Notes: a model not told the origin generated them from the sequence alone. DNA of 64,000 nt from Brachypodium distachyon (GCF_000005505.3 NC_016134.3:27975584-28039583), one strand, 5' to 3'. Counted from the first letter of the stretch, positions 10,939 through 23,127 are shown. Made by a program: numbers and translations.

Positions 10939-12573
10939 CAAAATAACTGCAGGGACATACTCCGCGCCCCTGATATCCTCTCTAAGATCACAGCACCTCT
11001 GTACTCCAGCACACTAATCCAAGATATCAGTGTAAGTGCATGGGCCGATGTAACAAATGGATCGCTCAAGGTCGTGCACAGGCTCATCCGTGCTCCGGAG
11101 TGGATTGGCAAAACGCTGGGCCTTGAGATCTCTGCTAACAAGCAGGCAGTGAGCAACCTGGAGAGGATTCTTGATCATGGCAACAAAGCTAATCAAGAAC
11201 TGCAGATGCGAGCCATAGAGATCATGACGGAATTAGCTTTTGATTCGTCTACCAACCTCAGCACAGGAACAAAAGAAAATATAATCAAGAAGCAGTTGCA
11301 TTTATTACTTACTGATGATGAAGGGGCAGAAGAAAAGCTTAAGAGTTACGGCTGGGAAAGCACTGGCATTTCTATCCAAGACAGAACTACTATCCACAAC
11401 AGGAACTATGTCCATGTTTATAATGAGCAAATAGAGTAACATCATTGATCACATCACCGAATTGCTTGATTCTAAGAATAAGATCATATACAGAACAATA
11501 GCAGCAAGCATGTTGGAGAATTTGTGTACTCAGTTACTCACCATACAATGGACAAGGAAAATGTGAAGAACACCTTATTGCGAAAGGTAAACTTACATAA
11601 CCATTTATGTCATTTAAACATCTAAAACAAACAACAGTCATTGGCAAATAAAGACCATACACAGAAACATATTGACTTCATAGTTTTACAGAAACCCCCC
11701 CTTATCAGTATCATTTGTGCAGCTATATAAATTTTACATTATTGTTACAGATCCTTGCAGAAATAATGACCAGCAAAAGAGAACCCCCAAATAAAGCATC
11801 TCAAAGCAATATGTCTGCACCAGGAGACAACACAAAAAGCCAGGAAAATCCTGCAACAGGTGATGAAGAGAACCAACTCTCAATAGATAGCAGCCAGATC
11901 AAGTCACCTGGTCGAGCCAATGAGGAGCAAACTGCTAGGTCAGGGTTGCAGGAGGCACTCCTATCCCTTACTTCGGTGATATGTGACAAACTGATAATCA
12001 GTGCAGATGACTTTGATGATGCAGCTCGAAAGATTGCCCCAGGGGAGGGTGAATTTGTGAGAAAACTCAAGGATATAGTAGATACAAATTGCCGGCCACA
12101 CCAGACTGTTTAAGAATTGTCAAGCTTTGTGGCCAGATTGCTGTATGAATGATGCGGCGTGGCCAGTACACCACACACTTCAAGGATCAGAAATTTACAG
12201 AGTCACTCTCCAAGGCTTCAGAGATTATGTCTAACCTTGAAAGCTGTATGCTCTTTGCAGGGACTGATTGCGGCGTAAAAAATAAGGCCAGGCCTCTTCT
12301 TTGGGACATCGCGAAAGAAGCACTCGAGTTGGTTGGTCAGAACGTGTAACCGTGATTTCTACCCTTGTGCTATGTGGCACTATTTCTCGCTTTCATTACA
12401 AAACACTATAGTGTATTAATGGATTTGAATCGATTTTATGGAACTTGTAATGCTACCCTTGTGCTATGTGCTCAGAATGATGATCAATGATAACACCGAA
12501 ACCTGGATAAACTGAAGGATGTTTTCGCAGTTCTGGCTTTGCCGTCAGCCTGGGATACCATCTATGTTAAGAA

Positions 12574-12652
12574 CTACTCCCTCTGATCCATGAAAAGTGT
12601 CTCCCACTTGGTACAAAATGGACGACACACTTCTCGTGGATCGGAGGGAATA
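12574..12652. mobile_element. Very short Stowaway-like MITE
   Basis: CTCCCTCTGATCCATGAAAA at the left and a complementary GTGGATCGGAGGGA at the right enclose TGTCTCCCACTTGGTACAAA and its near complement. It is about 80 bp in total and lies downstream of copy B. Confidence 0.65.
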
Positions 12653-12717
12653 ATTTTTGGACGACGAAATTCACCCAAATCAACTGAAACGCCGTCTAAA
12701 TACAGGGTACCGCAATA

Positions 12718-12970
12718 TCAAGGATACTGGAAAAGGGAACTCACTGATTTCTCTCCAGGGAGAATGCAGAGACGATGGGGCAACCCCGGCGGGCATCCCC
12801 TCCGACGAGACGGGTACTATCCAACTGCTCGCCGAGTTAGCGTCTGGGGGGAGAGGAGTGTGGAGGGGGGTGGATTGGGAGGAAGCGCGCTGCCTAGGTG
12901 AGGTCCGCGGCTCCTCCGGCGTTTCGCCGGCTAGGGTTTCCTTCGTCCCCAACTCCGGGAAGATGAGAGG
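12718..12970 (-). other. Conserved GC-rich block 2, downstream of copy B
   Basis: Single copy of the block described at 7325-7745. On the minus strand, AAACCCTAGCCGGCG (a telo-box-like word common in grass leaders) is followed by a C/T-rich leader, an ATG with a short frame, and the kept donor TCA|GTGAGT. It lies about 370 bp past the end of copy B. Confidence 0.5.
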
Positions 12971-13202
12971 CGTTACCTGAAGATGGCGTCAGAAAAACAA
13001 CAAAAATAGAGGCGAGACTGCCTAGGTGAGGTCCGTGGCCTAATGTATCTCTGTGGATTTGTTTTTCCAGATTTTGAAAGAAATCGCTTGTATGAGATGC
13101 AAACTTTCAGAACAACTATCTTCCCATGCAAGATGCGAAGGCAGATATCATCCCAAATCCTAAACCTACAATTCGAAAAAATTCGAGGAAAGCTCAAAAC
13201 AA

Positions 13203-14030
13203 GAGGAAATTGCTGGGAGGATCCATTTAACTTGGCAGCAATATTCACTTTCATTCATAAACTCGTGGATTTAAAAAACGGCCCCTTAATCTTTGCCAAG
13301 TTGGATCAACTTAGTCCCAAATAACAATTTCGGACTAAATTAGGTCACGCTGGCATCTGACGTGGCTCGGGAGGGGGGGGGGTCTTTGCAAATTTGTCGC
13401 TGGTGTTTCTTACGTTGAGTCCCCTGTCATTTTATGGTATATACCCCGTGGTCCAGTCAGAGATACGAAGAGGCGACAGGTTGGATATATTCAGAAACCC
13501 CTCTCCCTCGTCGTGTGTTAGACCATCGGGCCCCTCCTCTGTTACACCGCCTCGCCTGAAGGCGACAGATCGACGACATAGAAGGCGATCATCCTCGACG
13601 ACCTCCGACGGCAAAGCCGGCGACACCCGCACGTCGGAGATGGAACCGCGTAGACGAGAACGATGGGCGTCGACGACTTCGGCGGTGAGCACTGGGACGG
13701 CGGCGGTGCCTTCACAGACGCAACCAGCTGTAAAATTTTGGGGATTTTTTAGCTACGGTAAGGGATTTAATCTTGGACCGCGGGTTAGAGGCCAAAAAGT
13801 GACAGGGGGTTCAAGGAAGATAACAGCATCCGCAAATTTGCGAAAAGGACCCTCCGAAGCCATGTCAGCCACCAGCATGACATAGTTAGGCCTGAAATCG
13901 TCCTTTTGGACTAAACTGACCCCACGTGCCAAGTTTAAGGTGCCGTTTTTTAAATCCACAAGTAACTTATGGATGAAAGTGAACATAGTTGTCAAGTTTA
14001 TGGATCCCCGATGCAATTTCCTCTCGAAAC
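13203..14030. repeat. Large imperfect fold-back element
   Basis: The left arm, about 13203-13460, is homologous to the reverse complement of 13762-14030. Matching words include GAGGAAATTGC, TTCACTTTCAT, GTGGATTTAAAAAACGGC and CCCCTGTCA. Arms are roughly 250 bp and visibly diverged (perhaps 70-75 percent); the spacer is about 300 bp. Long arms with a short spacer fit a non-autonomous fold-back or Mutator-like element. The outermost ends and target duplication were not found. Confidence 0.65.
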
Positions 14031-15073
14031 AACCATACAAATTCAGGCCGCTTATTTTCAGACGCAGTGAGTAATAAAAAAAGTTCAACAATCCAGCCCG
14101 ACAACCTTAGTTATACTTTAATTTTTGAAAGAAAAAAAAAATCAAATTTATGATGTTCCAAGACTTCATTAAGTTATTATCGATATACTTTTGGCAGAGC
14201 TATTATCATATTAAGGATTGTTACATATCGTGCTTTTCTTTTTCGTAAATATGCAGTTCTCCACTGACAAAAAAAAACAAAATCTAGATTTGCAATGATT
14301 CCATGACGGTGTTCCCAAAAGCATCCTTGGGAGTTGGGAGCGACTCGAGCGATGGTGTCTGATACAGGCGGACAAGTAGGTCTAGGTCTGCATCCACGTG
14401 ACTACTGAGTGCCACTCGTCTAATTTTTTTTGCTTGGACGAGACTAATTAGTGGCTGTTGGCTCATACTTGGCCTTAGAGTGAACGTCCGCCTAATTAGA
14501 AACTCCCTCGTCCATCCTTTCTAGAAATAGATATCCCGATCCCCTGTCGCACGATGATGGTCTCAATTGCCTTTCCCTGGATGGGCATCACCCTAGACTT
14601 GATTCCGATTCGAAAAATTTATAACTTTTCAACCAAGGATCTAACTATGATCTGTTTACATCGCTCGACGCATATGCCAACAAACCGTGAATTCCCCCAC
14701 AACAAGAAATCCAAGCTCTTCATGTGACACTTCCCAAGAAAAAAAAACTTCGGAAGTTTTTTTTCTTTGGAGCAAAATCATCCATGATACTCTTGGACTG
14801 CTCATCCCGCTGGGGCAACGGATTTGGAAAAGAGCGAAAAAGCTTCCGGGAGGTACATTTGCTAGAAGTTTGACTTAGCACGAAATTAGAACATCTTATA
14901 TCGAGAACGGAAATAGTATATTAAAAAAAACTTGATTTTTTTTTAAAAAAAAAGAGGTTTCCTCTCCGATTTCCATTATGAGAAACCAGCATCTACAAGT
15001 CCAAGTCTGAACAAAAGTAAGAAGGAAATAGCCAATTACAGTTTCAACAAAAGAAAAGTGCACTAATTAAGCA
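14031..15073. other. Intergenic, nothing recognised
   Basis: AT-rich with several A runs (around 14125, 14270 and 14930-14955). No supported gene. Confidence 0.45.
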
Positions 15074-15085
15074 GATTTGATCATT

Positions 15086-15246
15086 TGCCCCACTTTACTT
15101 CGCACTTTGATGATTTGCCCCGCCCTGTGTCACTCATGTAAGTGACACAGGGCGGGGCAAATCATCAAAGTGCGAAGTAAAGTGGGGCAGACACAGGGCG
15201 GGCAAATCATCAAAGTGCGAAGTAAAATGGAGCAAATCATCAAATC
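15086..15246. repeat. Perfect 49-bp inverted repeat plus a third partial copy
   Basis: 15086-15134 is the exact reverse complement of 15141-15189, separated by CATGTA. A third direct copy of the right arm follows at about 15190-15246 (starts GACACAGGGCGGGCAAATCA) with two or three changes. The third copy matches the left arm further outward (to about 15075) than the second does. The order is therefore full left arm, truncated perfect right arm, full diverged right arm. A transcript would fold into a long unbroken stem. Probably a recent MITE rearrangement. Confidence 0.9.
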
Positions 15247-16176
15247 CCCACATCCAGATCTCTAAATGCATTTTTGCCCAGCAGCTTCAGCTGCACTGTC
15301 ATCACGCCTGCCTCCTAGGGCTACATCTAAAAATAAAATTGATGGCGACGGTGTGTGACCTTCCAATCAGTACGTCTCTCTTCCAACCGGCATATGTAGA
15401 TGGCTTGATTTGATAGGGTATAAATGACATTCTAATCAATTTTATTTTATTTTGAATCCACTGTAATAAAATTGTTGTGGACAGGTTTTATCTATCACAT
15501 TTTCTGTACATCGTCGTGTAGGAGTAGGATCCCACGGCGAGTGCGGCATTGGCCCCCAAGGCAAAATGCAAGCCAATTGGTGGTCAAGTCTTCACGGAAG
15601 CTGTGGTCAACTATATATATATATCACATTTTCTAGTCCTTTCTTTGAAGGACTAGAAAGGATCGAGGTCACGAATTCAATCGATGCAGAACATGTGCTA
15701 AGGTGCAAGAGCCGTTGTGCGGAGAGCCAGTGAGGTGATACATGTAAACAGAGATTATTATTATTATTTTTACATACTGTGCATCCTCTTTGTCTATCGG
15801 ACGGCGTGGCCAAGCACATCTAAAAATATCGTGTACTTTAGTTAAAACGGAAATGATACTTTTTTATAGATTCCTTTTGTATTTCGATACGGTCTCATGG
15901 CAAGTTGATCACTACGGAGTGAACAAAAAACGCAGATCCATCCAAACAGGGCGAAGACCACTCACAAAGCATAATACAGCTGCAACATAAATAAAATCTT
16001 GACGATGGCATCTCGACGCCGCCGCATAAATTAGGACAACTTGGCCACTTGTTGCCAAGAACTACCAGTGTGCCACGTGAAAATTAGGTCTTTTTTACAG
16101 TAGGACAAACAAATATGGTCCGTTCATACAATTGAGCTGAAGGTCTTGATTCATCAATACTAGGAGGCAAAAGGAG
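15247..16176. other. Intergenic, nothing recognised
   Basis: No supported gene. There is a short TA run near 15612-15622 and an ATT run near 15757-15770. Confidence 0.45.
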
Positions 16177-16390
16177 TACTTCCTCCGTTCAACAATGCAA
16201 TGTGTATAGATTTTTCTCATTTGTTTCACAATACACCTCATTTCTCTCTTGTTACCCGCATCCGGTCAATAACTACTCACATTCATTTATTATTAACCCA
16301 ATATGAGTAGTCGGGCACTAGAAACGAGAGTTGTCTTGGTCTGAGTGCACAAATCTATATGAGGTGTATTTTGAAATAGAGTGAGTAGTA
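16177..16390. mobile_element. MITE with Stowaway-like ends
   Basis: TACTTCCTCCGTTCAACAAT at the left and AAATAGAGTGAGTAGTA at the right are diverged inverted ends. Internal complementary stretches near the ends are ACAATACACCTCATTT and ATGAGGTGTATTTTG. About 210 bp, no coding capacity. Confidence 0.6.
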
Positions 16391-18076
16391 TTTTCCGTTA
16401 GAAGGGCAAAATAGGAAGGGAAAAAAAAGCAAACAAATCACCGGCCATATCAGGTCGTGCAAAATAGGAAAGAAATAAAAAAACAAATAATACCCAGATA
16501 TTCTGTTACCGATTCATTGTTGAGTTCATGCTACGTCGCTAGTTAGTGGCTTCGTTGCCCACGAATGAAACGATTAACGAGTATTACAGTTCTTAGCATC
16601 ACATAAACATGATTTAGCAGAGGCGGCGAACTTTGATCTGACAAAAGTGACGGAAAAGAGAAAATGGTGCTGAAGAATGTCTTCCGTGTATGCTGGTGCA
16701 TGCATTCGAGTTGGGGCTGGACAGAGAATCAATCAAGAGAGCATTCACCGCCTCCTAGAAAAATCAATCGGGGTTGGCTGGCAACGATGCCGCGGCGGGT
16801 GGCCAGCAAGGACGTACAGATCGATCTGGCGCTGTTCTGCTTGTTTTGACTCTTCATACGAGTGTATTGTTTTTTTGAGAGATTAATTTGGCGTTGGACA
16901 GGAAATAAATTTCCATAACCACTAAACTAATAATGGAGATATGAGCAATTGCTGTTTTTTTACGTGAGGAGGCGTTCAAGAATTTTTCGTTTCCATCAGG
17001 GCAAAAGTTTTACGTGAGAGGCACTCAGGATGTTCATTGCCATCAGGAGAAAGTTACTCCTACAAATCCGGTCAAAAATATTTACTTCTATGAAGCCAAA
17101 CGTGAAATTACTGGAGTACCCACTCTCTAAGCCGTTGATTTAGTCCAATACTAGTAAGTTGTACCGTGAAAAGCCCCGAAAGTTAAGCTTCAACAAACGC
17201 CCGTCGGAGTGTTTCTCCTCAGAGATGCCATTCATGTTATATACAGCTGATCTGCTGGGAGGTAAGCCGAGATACACTATGGAGTGAAAGAAAAACGGAG
17301 ACGATCCTAACGGCAGAGCACATGCCAGGAAGCATAAAACAAACGCCAACATCATCACACTGGAGTGAGAAACGTACACTAAATATATATAGGAGGGACT
17401 TTGATGTCCGCATCACTCCATGTTGTCACTTGGTATTAGGGATGCACATGGGATTTCATTTAATTACATGGGAGTGTCTATTTGTAAGTCGTTTAAGAAA
17501 TAGTTATTTCTCAATCAACAATCGTAACCATCCAATTAAGATTTTCTTATCCATCAGTCATACATTAATCTTACACGAATCTCAACGATTGAATCAAAAG
17601 GTTGTTATCATTGACTATTAAATTGTTATTTCTCAGTCGTCTAAGAAATAGCAAAACCGCAATTATATTATCTTCTGTTCCTAAGTCAATCTCCAAATCC
17701 ATAAGTAAATGTTAGTACTTTTCTTTTATAGATTTTGAAAACGATCTAGAAAAAATATATAAGCGGAATCTCGCTTGCATCCCTAATGGGTATCCTTCCC
17801 CCTCATTGCCGTCAGAGGACCGCAAAGCCCACATGACGAACGATGTGAGGAGGAGGAGGGGTCATCCTCTTGCATCGGACCGAGGGGAACTATGACTGCA
17901 ATGGCGGGATGCGGCATGCGGGCTGGTGACACGTGGCTCCTCCACGATGTCCTTGATCTCTGCGTCAGTCCGTACTATGTAGTTAGGCGTGGGACTTGTG
18001 TTCGAGGTTCACCATGTTGCATTTGCCATGGACGGGTTCAGAATTTCCAAGGTCGATCCATGCATGGTTTAATTTG
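16391..18076. other. Intergenic, no gene recognised
   Basis: Mostly AT-rich. The words TAAGAAATAGTTATTTCTCA (17488) and GTTATTTCTCAGTCGTCTAA (17625) form a weak inverted pair that could be the ends of a small element. The open frame at 16677-16886 has no recognisable motif. Confidence 0.4.
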
Positions 18077-18146
18077 TACTCCCTCCGTTCCTAAATTCTT
18101 GTCGCTGTTTGCACTAAAACAGCGACAAGTATTTAGGAACGTACTT
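18077..18146. mobile_element. Short Stowaway-like MITE
   Basis: ACTCCCTCCGTTCCTAAATT at the left pairs with ATTTAGGAACG at the right. The inner TTGTCGCTGTTT pairs with AAACAGCGACAAG, leaving only a few bases of loop. About 70 bp. Confidence 0.75.
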
Positions 18147-18261
18147 GCCTAGTGATCTATAGCTTTTGTAGCGGTGTCTTTTTGCCTAATCAGCTTGACC
18201 GATGAGGTTGCCGGTGGTTGTCTGACCATGCAGTCCTTGGCATGCCTTGGCTTGACAGAGG

Positions 18262-18793
18262 TGTTAGAACTTAAGATTCATTAGGCTAGGCCTAAACATG
18301 CACTGGTAATTATTTAGAGCACTAACAGTAGATAAAATAGAGAAGTTCATACTTGCGATGGAGGAAGATGCCATTGTCGTGGAGTCGGTGGACAGATGAA
18401 GCAGTGGCGACGCCGTAGAGGAAGTAGGGGAAGTAGTCGACGGAGGGGTTCTAGTGAAGCTTCTCCTTCCTTCCGGTCGCCACCTGCACTGCCCCGGAAC
18501 AGGAGCAGAAAGCTCGGGCCTTCCCGTCGTAGACAGTGCTTTCCCAGATCGGTTTTGGGTTTAGGGTTTCGGGATTTCGTGGGCAAAACGAGAACGAGAG
18601 TCACGTCGACGTCTACTGCCGATTCCCTTTCTTATATAGCACTGCATGACAGGGGACCAGAACCATTAATTGGTTTTGGCACCCCCGATCAGGGTGCGTA
18701 TCGTTCGTTGGGATAAGGCCACGAACGTTGGTTCGTGGGTCCCACCCTTATCCTAATCCCTTCTGACTCGGTCTAAGCCAAGATCAACCAACA
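18262..18793 (-). repeat. 3' LTR of the copia element
   Basis: Begins TGTTAGAACTTAAG on the plus strand and ends CCAACA. It matches 24547-25078 over its full 532 bp with about 15 substitutions and no visible gap. Confidence 0.95.
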
Positions 18794-18984
18794 TTCTCTC
18801 CCTTGATCGTTAGTCTTATTTACATTCGTCCCTTTCCACAGGAATATCATACCAAAGTAAGGTGTTACAATGACTGATAAAATGTCTTCGAAACTCAATA
18901 CTTATAGTATAGCAGCCTATTTCAAAAGATAACATTTTTCTTATTGGGAGTGGTTCCTTTTTTTGGTCCCTTAAATTTCCAGGA

Positions 18985-21683
18985 TCATTCGGCTTCCAGT
19001 AGTCCCATGCCGGCAACATGATCATGAAAAATACTGGGTGGTAAGCCCTTGGTTAGCGGATCCGCAAGCATATGAGTAGTGCTGATATGCCTGACATCAA
19101 TGGTTTGATCCTGGATTCTATCTTTCACAACATGATACTTTATGTCAATGTGCTTGGCAGCAGCACTTGACTTGTTGGTACTCGTATAGAAAACTGCGGG
19201 TTCATTATCGCAGTACAACACCAGTGGTTTAGAAATGCTGTCTACCACTTTAAGTCCGAGAATAAAATTCTTTAGCCATACAGCCTGCCCAGTGGCCTCA
19301 TAACATGCTACAAATTCTGCTTGCATTGTAGATGAAGCAGTCAAAGTTTGCTTGGAGCTTTTCCACGATATGGCTCCCCCAACGAGTGTGAATATATAAC
19401 CTGACGTGGATTTCTTACTATCCACACACCCGTCAAAATCAGCATCTGAATAACCAACTACTTCCAGGTTATCAGATTTTCTATACGCTAGCATGTAATT
19501 TTTAGTACCTTGCATATAACGCAAGACTTTCTTTGCGGCCTTCCAGTGGTCTGGTCCTGGATTCGATTGGTATCTGCCAAGCATCCCGGTAACATAAGAT
19601 AAGTCAGGGCGTGTACATACTTGTGCATACATAATGCTTCCGACAGCTGAAGCGTAAGGAACATGCTTCATTTGATCAGTTTCAATTTGGTTTCTGAGGC
19701 ATTGGAATGTCCCAAACTTATCGCCCTTGACTACAGGAGCAGGTGAGGATGAGCACTTGTGCATATTGTATTTCTTCAGTACCCTCTCAAAGTATGCTTT
19801 CTGTGATAGTCCCAATGTGCATTTAGACCTATCTCGATGAATCTCAATGCCAAGGACATACGAGGCTTCACCGAGATCTTTCATATCGAAATTAGATGAC
19901 AGGAAATTCTTGGTTTCATATAGCATATCCTTATCGCTACATGCCAACAATATGTCATCCACATATAGGACTAAAATTGTGAAGCGACTGCCTTTAAATT
20001 TGACGTATATGCAGTTGTCCACAACATTTTCCGTAAAGCCAAAAGTTTGGATCACTTCATCGAACTTGAGGTACCATTGTCTTGAAGCTTGCTTCAAGCC
20101 ATAAATCGACTTCTTTAGACGACATGCTAAATGTTCTTTCCCTTCCACCACAAAACCTTCCGGTTGAGTCATGTATACATCTTCATTTAAATCGCCATTT
20201 AGGAATGCCGTTTTAACGTCCATTTGATGTAGCTCTAGATCATAATGAGCCACTAATGCCATAACGATTCTAAAAGAATCCTTGGATGACACAGGAGAAA
20301 AAGTCTTGTTGTAATCGATTCCCTCTCGCGGTGTAAACCCTTTTGCGACAACCCTTGCTTTATGTCTTTCGACATTCCCTTTGGAGTCATATTTAGTTTT
20401 GTAGACCCACTTGCAGCCTACCCTTTTAGCTCCATTGGGAATTTCTACTAAGTCCCAAATATTATTTGTGTCCATAGATTTCAACTCGTCCTCCATGGCA
20501 GTTACCCACTTAGACGAGTTTTCGCTTTTGATCGCTTCCTTATATGAGGATGGGTCCTCCACCTTTCCAACGTCATTTATATCCTCACTCATAAAAGTGA
20601 CATAATCATCTGGGATGGCCTTCTTTCTTTCACGCTGTGATCTCCTAACAGGAGGTGATGGTGGAGGATCATTTTCTGGTGGAGGATCCTCATTTTCTTG
20701 GTCTCCAGTTGGCTGGGGATCTTCTTCTGTTTCAGGATCTCCATTTGGTTGAGTGCCTGAGCGATGAACCTCAGGTTCAACATTGCGTATCACGTTAATA
20801 TTTCGTATTGGGAGATAAATCTCTTGGATGGCCGGGGACGGGACACATACCCGTTTCTCCTCAAGATTAATTTCCCTTATTTCCGTGACTTCATTATCCT
20901 CAAAAAATACCGCTTGTCGGGTCTCCATAGATTTAGTGGTGTGACCCGGACAATAGAAACGGTATCCCTTTCCCCTATGAGGGTATCCAACAAAATGGCA
21001 ACTTATCGTTTTTGGATCTAATTTCTTAAGTTGTGGATTGAAAATTCTTGCTTCTGCAGGGCAGCCCCACACCGCAAATAGTTTAAACTTGGCTTCTTTC
21101 CCGTCCACATCTCATAAGGTGTGTTCGGTGCTGACTTTATTGGAGCGAGATTTAATATGTGCGCAGCTGTCTTTAGGGCCTCCATCCATAGGCAAACTGG
21201 CAAACTTGCATGACCGAGCATACTTCGCACCATATCCATGAGCGTGCGATTGCGATGCTCAGCCACACCATTTTGCTGAGGTTCACCGGGCATTGAATAT
21301 TGGGCAACAATCCCATTTTCAGTTAGAAATTTTGCAAAAGGTCCTGGAATTTGCCCATAAGGAGCGTGCCTTCCATAATATTCTCCCCCACGATCAGAAC
21401 GTACAACTTTGATCTTTTCATTTAATTGATTTTCAACTTCGGCTTTAAATATCTTAAATTTATCCAAAGCTTCAGATCGTTCACGTATGGGGTAAATATA
21501 TCCGTAACGGGAAAAGTCGTCCGTGAATGTGATGAATGAATCGAACCCGTCTACAGACTTAATATTCAAGGGTCCGGATATGTCAGTATGAATTAATTCG
21601 AGGACCCGTGAGGCTCTTGTAGCTCCCTTCTTAATCATTTTTGCATATTTTCCTTTTAATGCAATCAATACACTTGTCTGCAT
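18985..21683 (-). pseudogene. copia pol: integrase, reverse transcriptase, RNase H (broken)
   Basis: Integrase core in the 21018-21683 frame: zinc-finger tail CIDC, HTDISGP, then SDRGGEY and QQNGVAEHRNRTL, giving the D-D-E residues. RT and RNase H follow in the 707-residue frame 21108-18985: CKWVYKTKYD, HQMDVKTAFLNG, the catalytic YVDD (in VLYVDDILLA), YGLKQASRQWY, and the RNase H blocks GYSDADFDGC and KHIDIKYH. A one-base shift near 21060 separates the two frames. Another shift near 21655, with a TGA at about 21684, separates pol from gag. Domains are otherwise complete. Confidence 0.9.
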
Positions 21684-21684
21684 C

Positions 21685-23127
21685 TCAGAAGTTTAATGGG
21701 AGAAGTATTTCATTTTTAATAAGACGTTCCATTCTCCCCCTCGAAATGTGGCCTAAGCGACGATACCACAATTTCGAAGAAGTACTTGTGTTTTTCCATT
21801 TCTTCTCAGCATTACATTTATCATTCAAAACATTAACATCACTCACATTTAAAACATCAACCAAAGAATTAAGTATTAACATATATAATTTGCCTCGTCT
21901 GACACCGAGGCCAACGTCATTATTACAATGTTTGATAACGCATCGTTGACTTCCAAACAAACATGCAATAGAAATATCGTCTAAGCAAGAAACTGAAATT
22001 AAATTCCTACTAAATGTAGGTATGTAAAGGACATTATTCAAACGTAGATTAAAGCCGGTGTGCAGCTCCAATGTGAGAGTCCCCACGGCTTCAACATCGG
22101 CTTCCTTCCCATTGGCGACTTTAATGCTTCTTGTTCTTGCCTTTATGGTGCGAATCAAACTTAATCCCTGCAAAGAGTTTGCAACATGAACGGTTGCACC
22201 TGAGTCAATCCACCATGTATTTCGAGAAAAATCAACATACAATGATTCATCAACGAAAGTAACTTCATCATTACCTCTCTTCATCATCCAGTTGAGGAAT
22301 CCAGGGCAATTCTTCCGGAAATGGCCTACCTCCTTGCAGAAATGGCAAGTATTCTTCACATCTCCAGCAGAGGTGCTGGCAGCTTGGCCCTTGCCCTTTG
22401 GAGCAGCCTGAGTATCATTTTGGATGAATTGCTTCTTTGGGGCCTTTGAGGAAGATGCCTGGCCGTTATGCTTTCTCTTGGAAGAGCCAACATGAAAAGC
22501 CTGGCCCTTTGCTTGTTTCATGATCCTCTGTTCTTCCTCAACAACTCGAGGAGTCATCTCCGCGAGCGACCATTTTTCTTTCAGGGAATTGTAATTGATC
22601 TTGAACTGATCAAATTCTGAAGGGAGAGACTCGAATATCAGGAGGATTAGGATGTTTTCATTAAGGACAAACTCCAAAGCCTTAAGCTTCGAAGTTGCAT
22701 TCACCATCCTCAAGATATGGCCTTTTACATTTCCTTCAATTACATACTTCTCAAGAAGCTTGCCAAGAAGCTCTCGAGAATATACTTTTTCCGAACTTTT
22801 GAATTGTTCTTCAACTGCTTTTAGAAATTCTTTAGCAGTGCCCTTGTCGGGGAGAGCCCCGATGATATCAGGGGAGATTGAAGTTTTCATAACAAGAAAT
22901 GCGACATGGTTTGAATTGTCCCACTTCTCCAGCTTTATTTCATAAGCTTTCATAAGTTCATCAAACCCAGAAACTCTAGTACTTGGAGGCTTAGGTTTCT
23001 CTTCCCTGAGAGCATAATCGAGTCCATTGACCCCCAAACTCATTTCAATATGGGACTTCCAATTCTGGAAGTTGCTCCCCGTTAGCACCTCAATGTTGTC
23101 ATAACGCATCAGTGTAGCGGCTGTCAA
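21685..23127 (-). CDS. copia gag-protease with integrase N-terminal part
   Basis: 480-residue frame. N-terminal gag (LTGSNFQNWK, then the UBN2-like helices), one CCHC zinc knuckle CHFCKEVGHFRKNC at roughly residues 260-275, protease active site DSGA (WWIDSGATVHVAN, around residue 300-310), then the GAG-pre-integrase block with LWYRRLGH. It ends at a TGA where related elements continue into the zinc finger of integrase. Start chosen at the first ATG after the leader. Confidence 0.85.
   Translation of the reverse strand: MTAATLMRYDNIEVLTGSNFQNWKSHIEMSLGVNGLDYALREEKPKPPSTRVSGFDELMKAYEIKLEKWDNSNHVAFLVMKTSISPDIIGALPDKGTAKEFLKAVEEQFKSSEKVYSRELLGKLLEKYVIEGNVKGHILRMVNATSKLKALEFVLNENILILLIFESLPSEFDQFKINYNSLKEKWSLAEMTPRVVEEEQRIMKQAKGQAFHVGSSKRKHNGQASSSKAPKKQFIQNDTQAAPKGKGQAASTSAGDVKNTCHFCKEVGHFRKNCPGFLNWMMKRGNDEVTFVDESLYVDFSRNTWWIDSGATVHVANSLQGLSLIRTIKARTRSIKVANGKEADVEAVGTLTLELHTGFNLRLNNVLYIPTFSRNLISVSCLDDISIACLFGSQRCVIKHCNNDVGLGVRRGKLYMLILNSLVDVLNVSDVNVLNDKCNAEKKWKNTSTSSKLWYRRLGHISRGRMERLIKNEILLPLNF

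Larger units (their letters stand above)
10040..12349 (+). pseudogene. Tandem copy B: BLE2-like gene with exon 2 mostly deleted
   Basis: Exon 1 10040-10332 is intact (ATG, membrane segment [25 protein letters not shown], donor AG|GTAAGG). The first half of exon 2, which in copy C holds the further membrane segments and first helical domain, is gone. Homology resumes near 10936 (NNCRDIL-type block) and runs to the donor at 11586 (AAAG|GTAAAC), with a frameshift near 11330-11345. Exon 3 11751-12349 has a frameshift near 12105 and a TGA at about 12146-12148. An Au-SINE-like element and a 55-bp direct repeat lie in the space left by the deletion. Only a truncated single-membrane-pass peptide could be made from exon 1. 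Confidence 0.85.

Noticed and set aside
13394..13885. 163-codon frame inside the fold-back spacer
   Set aside because: Composition is driven by GC-rich spacer sequence, it overlaps both inverted arms, and it has no domain motif.
15086..15246. Hairpin considered as a tRNA, CRISPR unit or terminator
   Set aside because: No tRNA boxes, no regular spacers, and the genome is a plant; a MITE-type or small-RNA hairpin fits better.
21684..21686. copia TGA considered as part of the C-to-T decay pattern
   Set aside because: The expected residue there is probably Ser, which would need a transversion, and this element also has frameshifts; the pattern is claimed only for the gypsy element.
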